From Kitasatospora albolonga (GTDB lineage Bacteria; Actinomycetota; Actinomycetes; Streptomycetales; Streptomycetaceae): a DNA stretch of 64,000 nt. The stretch's first letter is position 1, and each line of letters begins with the position of its first letter. The DNA lies in contig CP020563.1 in assembly GCA_002082585.1 (NCBI GenBank), positions 2,102,001-2,166,000 on the forward strand. Direction: 5' to 3'. The notes under the pieces were generated by a model. That model worked only from the letters and a program-made list of their open reading frames with translations, did not search any database and had not been told where the DNA came from. The translations under genes and the position numbers were made by a program. Of this stretch, positions 25,055-35,418 are shown piece after piece.

Positions 25055-25953
25055 TGCTGCTCGAATTCCTCAACCCTCCCTTCATGCAGCGGGCGCTCAT
25101 CGCGGCCGTCCTGGTCGGCATCACCGCGCCCGCCATCGGCATCTACCTGGTCCAGCGCCGCCAGGCCCTGATGGGCGACGGCATCGGGCACATCGCGATG
25201 ACCGGTGTCGGCCTCGGCTTTCTGCTCTCCACCAGCCCCGTCTGGATGGCCACCGCCGTCGCCGTGGCCGGTGCGGTCACCATGGAGCTGATCCGCTGGT
25301 ACGGGCACACGCGCGGCGATCTCGCCCTGGCGATGCTCTTCTACGGGGGCATGGCGGGCGGCGTCATGCTGATCAACCTCTCCGACACGGGCTCCAACGC
25401 CAACCTGACCTCGTACCTCTTCGGCTCGCTCTCGACGGTCTCCGAGTCCGACGTCATCGCGATCTGCGTGCTGGCGGCCTTCGTGGTGCTGGTCACCGTG
25501 GGGCTGCGGCGGCAGATGTTCGCCGTCAGCCAGGACGAGGAGTTCGCCCGGGTGACCGGGCTGCCGGTGCGGGTGCTGAACCTGCTGATCGCGGTGACGG
25601 CCGCCGTGACGGTGACCGTCGCGATGCGGGTCGTCGGGCTGCTGCTGGTCAGCGCGCTGATGGTGGTGCCGGTGGCGGCGGCCCAGCAGATCACCAAGTC
25701 CTTCAAGGTGACCTTCGTGCTCTCCGTGGTGATCGGTACGGGGGTGACCCTGGCCGGCACCGTGACCTCGTACTACCAGGACGTTCCGCCCGGCGCGACC
25801 ATCGTGCTGCTGGCCATCGCGGTGTTCGTCGTCCTGACCGCGCTCGCCGCTCCGCTCGCGAAACGGCGGGCCCGGGCGAGCGAGGCGAAGGGGTCGGAGT
25901 GCACCCTGGAGGTACCGGGGGCCCGCCGGGGCACGGACGACGTACACGTGTGA
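25054..25953 (+). CDS. znuB: zinc ABC importer permease
   Basis: 299-residue ABC-3 family permease with about eight hydrophobic segments. It has the conserved MGDGIGHIAMTGVGLG coupling loop and GLLLVSALMVVPVAAA. The start overlaps the ATPase stop by one base. The C-terminal 40 residues are hydrophilic and charged. Confidence 0.95.
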   Translation: MLLEFLNPPFMQRALIAAVLVGITAPAIGIYLVQRRQALMGDGIGHIAMTGVGLGFLLSTSPVWMATAVAVAGAVTMELIRWYGHTRGDLALAMLFYGGMAGGVMLINLSDTGSNANLTSYLFGSLSTVSESDVIAICVLAAFVVLVTVGLRRQMFAVSQDEEFARVTGLPVRVLNLLIAVTAAVTVTVAMRVVGLLLVSALMVVPVAAAQQITKSFKVTFVLSVVIGTGVTLAGTVTSYYQDVPPGATIVLLAIAVFVVLTALAAPLAKRRARASEAKGSECTLEVPGARRGTDDVHV

Positions 25954-26035
25954 GCGGGGTGCGCGTTTGAGTGCGGCGCCCGCGCGGGCTGGCACAATGG
26001 CCCGACACATGTACGGGCGACACGAGGAGGCACCT

Positions 26036-26470
26036 GTGGCCACGGCGCCGATCAGTGGCACGAACGCAGCGCCGGTACGCGGCCGGTCCACCCGGCAGCG
26101 GGCGGCAGTGGCGGCGGCCCTCGACGAGGTCGACGAGTTCCGCAGCGCCCAGGAGCTGCACGACGTCCTCAAGCACCGCGGCGACTCCGTGGGCCTGACC
26201 ACGGTCTACCGGACGCTTCAGTCCCTCGCCGACGCCGGTGAGGTCGATGTCCTGCGCACCACCGAGGGCGAGGCCGTCTACCGGCGGTGCTCGACCGGCG
26301 ACCATCACCACCACCTGGTCTGCCGGCTCTGCGGCAAGGCGGTGGAGGTCGAAGGCCCCGCCGTCGAACAGTGGGCCGAGACGATCGCCGCCCAGCACGG
26401 CTATGTGAACGTCGCGCACACCGTCGAGATCTTCGGCACGTGCGCGGAGTGCGCCGCGAGCAAGAAGTAG
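26036..26470 (+). CDS. zur: zinc uptake regulator (Fur family)
   Basis: Zinc-sensing repressor of the importer and probably of other zinc-homeostasis genes. 144 residues. Winged helix (residues 20-85, GLTTVYRTLQSLADAGEVDVL), regulatory zinc ligands in YRRCSTGDHHHHLVC, and the structural zinc site CRLCG...CAEC. The GTG at 26036 has GAGGAGG upstream and gives the usual length; an earlier ATG extension is not conserved. It lies 82 bases after znuB and shares the operon or has its own promoter in that gap. Confidence 0.95.
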   Translation: MATAPISGTNAAPVRGRSTRQRAAVAAALDEVDEFRSAQELHDVLKHRGDSVGLTTVYRTLQSLADAGEVDVLRTTEGEAVYRRCSTGDHHHHLVCRLCGKAVEVEGPAVEQWAETIAAQHGYVNVAHTVEIFGTCAECAASKK

Positions 26471-26535
26471 GCGCGGACCACAGCGGCCCCACAGAAGCCG
26501 CGTACGCGGAAGGCGCGAGTACGTACAGCGCGAGC

Positions 26536-26580
26536 ACGTAAAAGAAGGGCCCGGTACGCTACCGGGCCCTTCTTTTACGT
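26536..26580. terminator. bidirectional terminator between zur and uppS
   Basis: 21-base perfect arms (ACGTAAAAGAAGGGCCCGGTA and its complement) with loop CGC. T-rich ends on both strands make it a classical bidirectional terminator. A short ACGTCAT repeat follows. Confidence 0.9.
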
Positions 26581-26603
26581 CATCTTTTACGTCATCTATG
26601 ACG

Positions 26604-27449
26604 TCACTTCCCGGCGGTCTCCGCGGACCCCGCGCCCCCTGCGGCCTCCATCGCCTCCGCCCCGCCGAAGCGGCGGTCGCGCTGGGCGTACTCCAGGCAG
26701 GCCCGCCACAGGTCCCGGCGGTCGAAATCCGGCCACAGAACGTCCTGGAAGACCATCTCCGCGTACGCGCTCTGCCAGATCAGGTAGTTCGAGGTGCGCT
26801 GCTCGCCGCTGGGGCGCACGAAGAGGTCCACGTCCGGCATGTCCGGGTAGTAGATGTACTTCTGGAACGTCTTCTCGTTGACCTTCGACGGGTCGAGCCT
26901 CCCGGCCGCCACGTCCTGGGCGATGCGCTGCGCGGCGTCCGCGATCTCGGCGCGGCCGCCGTAGTTGACGCAGAAGTACAGCGTCATCCTGTCGTTGTCC
27001 TTCGTCTGCTCCTGGGCGACCTGGAGCTCCTGGACGACGGACTTCCACAGCTTGGGCATCCGGCCCACCCAGCGGATACGGATGCCGAGCTCGTCCATCT
27101 CGTCGCGGCGGCGGCGGATCACGTCGCGGTTGAAGTTCATCAGGAACTTCACCTCGTCCGGCGAGCGCTTCCAGTTCTCGGTGGAGAAGGCGTAGAGCGA
27201 GAGGTTCTTGACGCCCATCTCGATACACCCCTTGAGCACGTCCATGACGACGCCCTCGCCGACCTTGTGGCCCTCGGTGCGGGGCAGTCCCCGCTCCTTG
27301 GCCCAGCGGCCGTTGCCGTCCATCACGACGGCGACGTGCCGGGGCACCAGCTCGCCGGGGATCTTCGGCGGGGTCGCGCCCGAGGGGTGCGGCTCGGGGG
27401 TCTTGTACGTGCGCCGGTTGCGGCCGCCGAGTATCCCGCGTACTGCCAT
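26604..27449 (-). CDS. uppS: undecaprenyl diphosphate synthase (cis-prenyltransferase)
   Basis: Makes the C55 carrier lipid for peptidoglycan and other polymers at the inner membrane face. 281 residues. Substrate motif [17 protein letters not shown] with the catalytic Asp, [23 protein letters not shown], and the C-terminal [20 protein letters not shown] signature. The N-terminal 35 residues and the Gly/Ala-rich last 20 are extensions. Its 5' leader (about 90 bases to recO) contains two copies of CAAGAGGCGGGTC and a TCACGC-AAC-GCGTGA hairpin. Confidence 0.97.
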   Translation of the reverse strand: MAVRGILGGRNRRTYKTPEPHPSGATPPKIPGELVPRHVAVVMDGNGRWAKERGLPRTEGHKVGEGVVMDVLKGCIEMGVKNLSLYAFSTENWKRSPDEVKFLMNFNRDVIRRRRDEMDELGIRIRWVGRMPKLWKSVVQELQVAQEQTKDNDRMTLYFCVNYGGRAEIADAAQRIAQDVAAGRLDPSKVNEKTFQKYIYYPDMPDVDLFVRPSGEQRTSNYLIWQSAYAEMVFQDVLWPDFDRRDLWRACLEYAQRDRRFGGAEAMEAAGGAGSAETAGK

Positions 27450-27538
27450 GAGCTTCTCAGTCTCCCTGTGTCACTTCTTCACGCAACGCGTGACTCTCTT
27501 GAGGACCCGCCTCTTGACCCGCCTCTTGAGGGCCCGCG

Positions 27539-28285
27539 TCACTTCTCCACGTACCGCAGCGAGCGCAGACCGCGCTCCAGGTGCCAGTGCAGATAGGCGG
27601 ACACCAGCCCGCTGCCCTCCCTGACATGACGTGCCTCGCACGCGTCCGCCGTCGCCCAGTCGCCGCTGAGCAGCGCGCTCAGGAGCCCCAGGGCCTGTGC
27701 CGAGGGTACGACGCTGCCGGGGACCCGGCAGTCACCGCATATGACGCCCCCCGCCGCGACGGAGAAGAACCGGTTCGGACCCGGCATCCCGCACTTGGCG
27801 CAGTCCTCGAAGCTGGGCGCGTACCCGTTGACCGCGAGCGAGCGCAGCAGGAACGCGTCCAGGATGAGGTGGGGCGCGTGCTCGCCCCGGGCGAGGGTGC
27901 GCAGGCCGCCGACGAGCAGCAGGTACTGCTGGACCGCCGGTTCGCCCTCGTGGTCGGTGAACCGCTCGGCGGTCTCCAGCATGGCGGTACCGGCCGTGTA
28001 GCGGGCGTAGTCGGCGACGATCCCGCCGCCGTACGGGGCGATCGTCTCGCTCTGGGTGCAGAGCGGCAGACCGCGGCCGACCAGCTCGCTGCCCCGGGCG
28101 AAGAACTGCACGTCGACGTGGGAGAAGGGCTCCAGGCGGGCGCCGAACTTGGACTTGGTGCGGCGCACCCCCCGGGCGACAGCGCGGACCCGGCCGTGGC
28201 CCCGGGTCAGGATCGTGATGATCCGGTCGGCCTCGCCCAGTTTCTGCGTACGCAGCACGACACCGTCGTCCCGGAACAAGCTCAT
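27539..28285 (-). CDS. recO: DNA repair protein RecO
   Basis: RecF-pathway mediator that loads RecA onto SSB-coated DNA. 248 residues. OB fold at the N-terminus (VVLRTQKLGEADRIITILTRGHG), helical core, and a zinc site of two CxxC motifs (CAKCG and CGDC). The ATG at 28285 (MSLFRDDGVV) matches the family. Upstream of uppS on the same strand. Confidence 0.96.
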   Translation of the reverse strand: MSLFRDDGVVLRTQKLGEADRIITILTRGHGRVRAVARGVRRTKSKFGARLEPFSHVDVQFFARGSELVGRGLPLCTQSETIAPYGGGIVADYARYTAGTAMLETAERFTDHEGEPAVQQYLLLVGGLRTLARGEHAPHLILDAFLLRSLAVNGYAPSFEDCAKCGMPGPNRFFSVAAGGVICGDCRVPGSVVPSAQALGLLSALLSGDWATADACEARHVREGSGLVSAYLHWHLERGLRSLRYVEK

Positions 28286-28313
28286 GGGGCCATTGTCGCG
28301 CACGCCCGGACGG

Positions 28314-28360
28314 CCGTACGCCCCCAGGAGGGCTCTGGAGGAGCCTAGGAGGGCGTACGG
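28314..28360 (-). terminator. candidate terminator overlapping the TerB-like gene end
   Basis: CCGTACGCCC and GGGCGTACGG form 10-base perfect arms spanning the stop codon at 28345. The inner part can form a second AGGAGGGCTC-containing stem. Confidence 0.45.
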
Positions 28361-29049
28361 GCGGCGGCGGCCAGCAGGCGGGCGGTGTCCTCGGCCGGGA
28401 GGTCCAGGGCGCTGCCGACGACGGTCAGCACCTCGCGCTCGGCGTGGCCGTAGGGTCCGTCGGCGAGCGCGATCCTGGCCCCCTGGAGGAGGACCGACTC
28501 ACGGCCCGGGACGGCCAGGTGCGGGGCGAGCGGGGCCAGCACCTCGTGCAGCTCGATGGCGAGGGTCGCGCCGCACGCCTCGGCCGCCGGGTCGGCCCCG
28601 GAGCCGTACCCCGTGTCGGCGGCGAGCACCTCCACCACGGTGTACAGCTGCTCCTGGGTGCAGTCGTCGAGCCCGGCGTCGCGGACGACCCCGACGGCGG
28701 TGTCCAGGACCGTACGGGAGGTGGTCCCGCCGGCCGCGAGGACGGCCAGGGTGACGGTGTGGACGGCCTCCCGGAGCATCGAGGAGAACCGGGTGGTGGT
28801 GGGGTGGTCCAGGGCGTCGGGGGCGAAGCGGGCGCGGCAGGCGGCACACTCCACGACGGGCCCGGTCTCGCCCCGGCGGGCCAGCGGAATGCCGAGGACG
28901 GTGAGCCGGCGGCGGCCGGTGAGGCGGCGGTAGTTGCGGTCACCGCCGCAGCCGGGGCAGAAGAAGGCCCCGTCGCCGACGGTGTCCCAGACCGTACGGA
29001 TGCCGCAGAAGACCGGCTTCAGAGCGCGTTGTCCTTTGACTGGCCGCAC
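28345..29049 (-). CDS. TerB-like protein with N-terminal zinc ribbon
   Basis: 234 residues. A zinc-ribbon-like start (FFCPGCGGDRNY then VECAACRARF) precedes a helical domain (from about residue 90) resembling the TerB/tellurite-resistance fold, with acidic metal-site-like residues. The GTG at 29049 has GGAGG 8 bases upstream. Related proteins lie between leuA and recO in streptomycetes. Role is unknown; a metal-stress or signalling scaffold has been suggested for TerB folds. Confidence 0.8.
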   Translation of the reverse strand: MRPVKGQRALKPVFCGIRTVWDTVGDGAFFCPGCGGDRNYRRLTGRRRLTVLGIPLARRGETGPVVECAACRARFAPDALDHPTTTRFSSMLREAVHTVTLAVLAAGGTTSRTVLDTAVGVVRDAGLDDCTQEQLYTVVEVLAADTGYGSGADPAAEACGATLAIELHEVLAPLAPHLAVPGRESVLLQGARIALADGPYGHAEREVLTVVGSALDLPAEDTARLLAAAARTPS

Positions 29050-29160
29050 GTCGCACACCTCCGTAACGCTCCGGCAACACTGCCGTGTGTTGGACGTGAT
29101 GTTAGCCACATGCGTGATGTGGCGTCAGTAGCCCGGAGGTCACAACCCCGGGATATGGCC

Positions 29161-29195
29161 GAACCCCGACCGCCCGGAGCGGGCGATCGGGGTTC
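29161..29195 (-). terminator. leuA terminator
   Basis: 15-base arms with one C-A position that becomes a U-G pair in the leuA transcript. GAACCCCG at the base, 5-base loop, about 85 bases after the leuA stop. Confidence 0.7.
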
Positions 29196-29278
29196 CTGGA
29201 CTGCCCTTTACAGGGTCAAAGCGGACGTCCGTACGAAGGGGCGTCCGGCAGCGCCCAAAAGAAGGGGGCCGGAAGCGG

Positions 29279-31162
<1,884 letters not shown>

Positions 31163-31210
31163 CTACAGGCCCTCGCCGCGGCAGCTAAGGAGAAGCAGCC
31201 CGAAACGCAT
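31163..31210 (-). CDS. leuL: leucine leader peptide LeuL
   Basis: 15-residue ORF MRFGLLLLSCRGEGL followed by TAG, starting at the ATG 31210. Four consecutive leucine codons (CTG CTT CTC CTT) include rarely used ones, so ribosome stalling under leucine shortage would sense the amino acid. The position, 87 bases before the leuA start, is that of known streptomycete leuA leaders. Confidence 0.85.
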   Translation of the reverse strand: MRFGLLLLSCRGEGL

Positions 31211-31366
31211 GATGCGACGAGCGTAGCCGAGGGTGGCCCGGGGTGTCGGTCCGTATCAGTATGCGGGACCGGTCATCAATGAGGGAAAACCGTGACTCAT
31301 CACTCCTTCTCGTCAATCATCGTCGCAACCAGTGACAGGTCAGTGACGGAGTGCCACAGTCGGATC

Positions 31367-32449
31367 ATGCAGCCTCGAACCCATGACGACGGGCTGAACC
31401 CCGTCTTCTGCACCATCGTGCCGCCCCACGTCCTCGACAAGCTGTCGCACTCCGGCGACGCCCGGCTGGCCGACCCGGCCCGCCGCACCCTGGAGGCCGA
31501 CGGCCTCCGCCGGAACCACCGCCGTATGACGGCCCTGGCCGCCGCGCCCGCCACCCCCACGGCGGGCGCGGTCCCCGCGAAGCCCCACCGCACCCTGTAC
31601 GACTGCGAGAACGGCACGTCGCTGCCGGGCACCAAGGTCCGCGACGAGGGCGACAAGCCCACCTCGGACGCCAGCGTCAACCGCGCGTACGCCGGGCTCG
31701 GCGCCACCTTCGACCTGCTGCTCTCCGCCTACGGGCGCAGCTCGATCGACGGCAAGGGCCTGCCGCTCATCGGCTCCGTGCACTACGGCCGCGAGTACAA
31801 CAACGCGTTCTTCGACGGCGAGCAGATGGTCTTCGGGGACGGCGACGGGGAGATCTTCCTCGACTTCACGTACGCCATCGACGTCATCGCCCACGAACTG
31901 GCCCACGGCCTCACCCAGTACACCGCCAACCTGCGCTACGAGGGCCAGTCGGGCGCGCTCAACGAGTCGGTCTCCGACGTCTTCGGCTCGCTGGTCAAGC
32001 AGTACTCGCTGGGCCAGAGCGCGGAGCAGGCCGACTGGCTGATCGGCGCCGGACTGCTGGCCCCCCGGGTCAGCGGGGAGGCCCTGCGCTCGATGAAGGC
32101 TCCCGGTACGGCGTACGACGACGATGTGCTCGGCAAGGACCCGCAGCCCGCCTCCATGGAGGAGTACGTCGAGACGGAGGAGGACAACGGCGGGGTCCAC
32201 ATCAACTCCGGCATCCCCAACCGCGCCTTCTACCTCCTGGCCACGGCCCTGGGCGGCAACGCCTGGGAGCGGGCCGGGCAGATCTGGTTCGACGTGCTGA
32301 CCGGCGGCGAGCTGACGGCCACCGCGGACTTCGCGGAGTTCGCCCGACTGACGGTCGCGGCGGCGGGGAGCCGGTTCGGGGAGCGCGGCGAGAAGGAGGC
32401 GGTCCTGAAGGCATGGTCCGAGGTGGGCGTACCGACGGCGGCGGAGTGA
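31367..32449 (+). CDS. protealysin-like M4 metalloprotease
   Basis: Thermolysin-family zinc peptidase, 360 residues, with no signal peptide. A short N-terminal propeptide (about residues 1-45, with the IVPPHVLDKL motif) resembles that of protealysin rather than the long FTP propeptide of secreted thermolysins. Zinc ligands and catalytic Glu lie in VIAHELAHGLTQY, the third ligand in GALNESVSDVFGS, and the C-terminal His region in DNGGVHINSGIPNRAFY. ATG at 31367; an upstream start at 31292 is less likely. Adjacent to an inhibitor gene. Confidence 0.93.
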   Translation: MQPRTHDDGLNPVFCTIVPPHVLDKLSHSGDARLADPARRTLEADGLRRNHRRMTALAAAPATPTAGAVPAKPHRTLYDCENGTSLPGTKVRDEGDKPTSDASVNRAYAGLGATFDLLLSAYGRSSIDGKGLPLIGSVHYGREYNNAFFDGEQMVFGDGDGEIFLDFTYAIDVIAHELAHGLTQYTANLRYEGQSGALNESVSDVFGSLVKQYSLGQSAEQADWLIGAGLLAPRVSGEALRSMKAPGTAYDDDVLGKDPQPASMEEYVETEEDNGGVHINSGIPNRAFYLLATALGGNAWERAGQIWFDVLTGGELTATADFAEFARLTVAAAGSRFGERGEKEAVLKAWSEVGVPTAAE

Positions 32450-32555
32450 GACCCGTGAGGCGGGGGTGAACGTCCGGTCCGGGCACCCCGCGTCCCGCCC
32501 CGGCCCCCGTGAGGCGGGGTTGAGGCCCTGCCCCGGCCCGGCTAGACAGGACCCC

Positions 32556-32822
32556 ATGCGTATTCAGGTCACCCGCACCGGCGGCTTCGCCGGCATCTCC
32601 CGTACTCAGGCGATCGACACCGAGGGCCGTGAGGACGCGGCGGAGTGGGAGTCGCTCGCCGAGGAGGTCCTCGCCACCACCCCGGACGCGCCGCCGTCCG
32701 GGGTGCCGGACGGATTCCGGTACGCGGTCACGGTCGGGGACCGCACCGTGTACTGCGCTGACCCCGATCTGACCGGGGCGCAGCGCACGCTGGTCTCACG
32801 CGTTCTCAAGGAGGGCGCGTGA
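32556..32822 (+). CDS. emfourin-like protease inhibitor
   Basis: 88 residues. Start MRIQVTRTGGFAGISRTQ, then the VTVGDRTVYCADPDLTGAQRTLV end, which is the emfourin pattern. Emfourins are small proteins encoded with protealysin-like proteases and inhibit them. The ATG at 32556 lies 106 bases after the protease stop. The pair probably forms a bicistronic protease-inhibitor unit in the cytoplasm or an intermicrobial effector module. Confidence 0.85.
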   Translation: MRIQVTRTGGFAGISRTQAIDTEGREDAAEWESLAEEVLATTPDAPPSGVPDGFRYAVTVGDRTVYCADPDLTGAQRTLVSRVLKEGA

Positions 32823-32847
32823 GACCGGCACCTGTTCTGCGAAGACC

Positions 32848-32880
32848 CTAGAAGCCCAGCTTCCGCAGCTGCTTGGGGAC
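32848..32880 (-). repeat. duplicate of the era 3' end
   Basis: 33 bases resemble the last codons of era (32976-33008), both encoding PKQLRKLGF-stop, differing at several positions. The copy lies 95 bases downstream of the era stop and is not in frame with era. Confidence 0.7.
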
Positions 32881-32975
32881 CCATCTCCACGGCCGCACTC
32901 GCGCCCTTCGGCCCCAGGGGGCCTCAGCGGCTTCGCGCGGCTGCGGCGTCCTCCGGCCGCCGGTCCCGGCCCGGC

Positions 32976-33941
32976 TCAGAACCCGAGCTTCCGCAGCTGC
33001 TTCGGGTCGCGCTGCCAGTCCTTGGCGACCTTCACATGCAGGTCGAGGAAGACCGGCGTGCCGAGCAGCGCCTCGATGTGCTTCCGCGACTTCGTGCCGA
33101 CTTCCTTCAGCCGCTTGCCCTTCGGGCCGATGATGATGCCCTTCTGGCTGGGGCGCTCGATGTAGACGTTGGCGTGGATGTCCAGCAGCGGCTTGTCCGC
33201 CGGGCGGTCCGTGCGCGGCAGCATCTCCTCGACCACGACGGCGATGGAGTGCGGCAGCTCGTCCCGTACGCCCTCCAGCGCGGCTTCGCGGATCAGCTCC
33301 GCGACCATGACCATCTCGGGCTCGTCGGTGAGGTCGCCCTCCGGGTAGAGCGGCGGGCTCTCCGGGAGCAGCGGGGCGATGAGGTCGGCGAGCAGGTCGA
33401 CCTGCTTGTCCCCGACCGCCGATACGGGCACGATCTCGGCCCACTCGAAGCCCAGCTCGTCCGCGAGCGCGGAGACGGCGAGGAGCTGTTCGGCCAGCGC
33501 CTTGGAGTCGACCAGGTCGGTCTTGGTGATGATGGCGATCTTGGGGGTCTTCTTGATCCCCGCGAGCTCCTTGACGATGTACTTGTCACCCGGGCCGAGC
33601 TTCTGGTCGGCGGGCAGGCAGAAGCCGATGACGTCGACCTCGGCCCACGTCGTGCGCACCACGTCGTTCAGCCGCTCGCCCAGCAGCGTGCGCGGCTTGT
33701 GGAGGCCGGGGGTGTCGACCAGGATCAGCTGCGCGTCGTCGCGGTGGACGATGCCGCGCACGGTGTGCCGGGTGGTCTGGGGCCGGTTGGAGGTGATCGC
33801 CACCTTCTGGCCGACCAGAGCGTTCGTCAGGGTGGACTTGCCCGCGTTGGGGCGGCCCACGAAGCAGGCGAAACCGGCCCGGTGGGGGGCGTCGTTCTCC
33901 GCCCGCTGGGCAGCGGCTTCTTGGTTCGGTCGAGCGCTCAT
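32976..33941 (-). CDS. era: GTPase Era
   Basis: Essential GTPase that binds 16S rRNA 3' end during 30S maturation. 321 residues. G1 GRPNAGKST, G2 region THTVRG-like TRHTVRGIV, G3 DTPGLHKP, G4 ITKTDLVD, then the C-terminal KH domain (IIIGPKGKRLKEVGTKSRKHIEALLG) ending PKQLRKLGF. The ATG at 33941 is one of two close starts (33950 also possible). Last gene of the phoH-era cluster. Confidence 0.97.
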   Translation of the reverse strand: MSARPNQEAAAQRAENDAPHRAGFACFVGRPNAGKSTLTNALVGQKVAITSNRPQTTRHTVRGIVHRDDAQLILVDTPGLHKPRTLLGERLNDVVRTTWAEVDVIGFCLPADQKLGPGDKYIVKELAGIKKTPKIAIITKTDLVDSKALAEQLLAVSALADELGFEWAEIVPVSAVGDKQVDLLADLIAPLLPESPPLYPEGDLTDEPEMVMVAELIREAALEGVRDELPHSIAVVVEEMLPRTDRPADKPLLDIHANVYIERPSQKGIIIGPKGKRLKEVGTKSRKHIEALLGTPVFLDLHVKVAKDWQRDPKQLRKLGF

Positions 33942-34035
33942 GGCGACCATTCTCCCCGATCGCGGCGGCGCTCCCGTACAGCGGTCCGCACGGACGCGCC
34001 GGAAGGGCGCCGCCGGTCCCGGCGGGCCGGGTCCG

Positions 34036-34398
34036 TCAGCCCGCGGTGACCCGCAGCCGGAGGGCGCCGTCCGGGCCCGCGAGCAGCACCGGGGTCTCGG
34101 GTCCGCCCAGGTCCCGTACGGCGGCGCGGTCCGCGTCGGCGGGGGTGTCGGCGGTCGAGACGACGGCGGCGGCCTCCAGCGAGGTGGCGCCGCTGGCCAC
34201 CGCCATGGCGACGGCGGTCTGGAGGGCGCTCAGCTTCAGCGACTCCAGCGCCACGGTGCCCGCCACATACGTACGCCCGGTCTCGTCGCGTACGGCGGCG
34301 CCCTCGGCCACTCCGTTGCGGGCGCGGGCGCTGCGCGCCAGGGTGACGATCTTGCGGTCCTCGGCGTCGAGGTCGGTGGTGCCGGTGGTGTCGGTCAT
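34036..34398 (-). CDS. cytidine deaminase-like protein lacking catalytic residues
   Basis: 120 residues with CDA-like order: NGVAEGAAVRDETGRTYVAGTVALESLKLSA... The Glu of the CDA-type motif (family C/HAE) and the zinc cysteines (PCxxC) are absent: the position of the zinc Cys/His motif reads ALESLKLSALQTAV. It is therefore probably a non-catalytic CDA-fold protein. It is between era and the nucleotidyltransferase gene, a place held by such proteins in related genomes, so it may be structural or regulatory. Confidence 0.75.
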   Translation of the reverse strand: MTDTTGTTDLDAEDRKIVTLARSARARNGVAEGAAVRDETGRTYVAGTVALESLKLSALQTAVAMAVASGATSLEAAAVVSTADTPADADRAAVRDLGGPETPVLLAGPDGALRLRVTAG

Positions 34399-34459
34399 AG
34401 CACGAGCATACGAAGGGGCCGGGAGCGGCGGATCATGCGCCCCGGCGCGGGCCGCGCGG

Positions 34460-35251
34460 CTACCCGGGAGCGGGTGCGGGCCCGCCGTCGGCCCCGGCGC
34501 GGAGACGGTCGATCCGGGCGAGCACCTCGCGCGCGTGCGGGCGGACCCGGGCGGTCAGCGCGGGGCTCCAGCGCTCGTCCGCGTAGGGGGTGGTGCGGTA
34601 CAGATCCCGGGCGTGCTCCAGGACGGGGCGGTGTTCGGCGGGGAGCCGGGCGAGGGCCCAGTCCGCGGCGGTGTCCTTCGGCAGGATCTCCCCGGTGGCG
34701 AGGGTCGCCCAGACCCGGGCCAGGGTGAGCAGGACGTTACGGGTGTCGTCGGCGAGTTCGTCGAGGAGTTCCGGGAGGCCCGCGACGCTCGCCCGGACCA
34801 GGTCGGCGTGGGGCACGGGGTCGATGAGCCGGGCGGGCGGCTGCCCGGTGAGGGGGCGGCCGCCGGTCCGGGCGGTGGTGAGGAGCAGGGCCAGGTCCGG
34901 CAGGGACGCGGGGAGCGGCGGTCCGCCCGTGGTGAACTCCGCGCGCAGCCACTCGCCGTAGAGGAAGTCCGCGGTCGGCGGGTAGCGCCAGGGGCGGATC
35001 TCGGCGTGGACGACGACGGTGAGCTCCACCGGCCGGACCCCGGCGCTGAGTCCGGAGATCTCCAGCAGGCCCGCCAGCAGCGCCCGCCGCCGGGCCGGGT
35101 CCAGGCTCCGCCGGGTGATCGCCAGGATGTCGAGGTCGCTGGCCGGCCGCAGCCCGCCGAGGACGGCGGAGCCGTGGAGACAGGCGCCGATGAGGTCCGG
35201 CCCCAGCACGTCCCGGAGCAGGCCGGTGGTGCGGTCGAGCTGTTCCGTCAT
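34460..35251 (-). CDS. ANT/AadA-like nucleotidyltransferase
   Basis: 263 residues. Nucleotidyltransferase core near residue 25: CLHGSAVLGGLRPASDLDILAI, with the GSX(n)DxD metal site. The C-terminal helical domain (DUF4111-type) resembles aminoglycoside adenylyltransferases AadA/ANT(3'')(9). A resistance role is possible but not shown. The ATG at 35251 (MTEQLDRTTG) is preferred. Upstream in frame is an 8-residue repeat (MDRPRSSG) from the 24-base DNA repeats; if translated it would add about 25-40 residues. Confidence 0.85.
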   Translation of the reverse strand: MTEQLDRTTGLLRDVLGPDLIGACLHGSAVLGGLRPASDLDILAITRRSLDPARRRALLAGLLEISGLSAGVRPVELTVVVHAEIRPWRYPPTADFLYGEWLRAEFTTGGPPLPASLPDLALLLTTARTGGRPLTGQPPARLIDPVPHADLVRASVAGLPELLDELADDTRNVLLTLARVWATLATGEILPKDTAADWALARLPAEHRPVLEHARDLYRTTPYADERWSPALTARVRPHAREVLARIDRLRAGADGGPAPAPG

Positions 35252-35373
35252 ACCGCTGCTCCGGGGTCGGTCCATGCCGCTGTTCCCGGGGCGGTCCATG
35301 CCGGTGCTCCGGGGTCGGTCCACCATGCCGCTGTTCCGGGGCCGGTCCCTACCGCTGCTCCGGGGGCGTCCGC
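35251..35373. repeat. five 24-27-base tandem repeats
   Basis: Five units of the form TRCCGCTGYTCCGGGGNCGGTCCA between the YjbR gene and the nucleotidyltransferase gene (35251-35274, 35275-35298, 35299-35325, 35326-35349, 35350-35373; the third has three extra bases). Read on the minus strand each encodes MDRPRSSG-like octapeptides in the frame of the nucleotidyltransferase. Confidence 0.8.
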
Positions 35374-35418
35374 CGTCGGTGGTCCGGACGTGGTGGCCCG
35401 TGCTCCGCCGGACACGTC

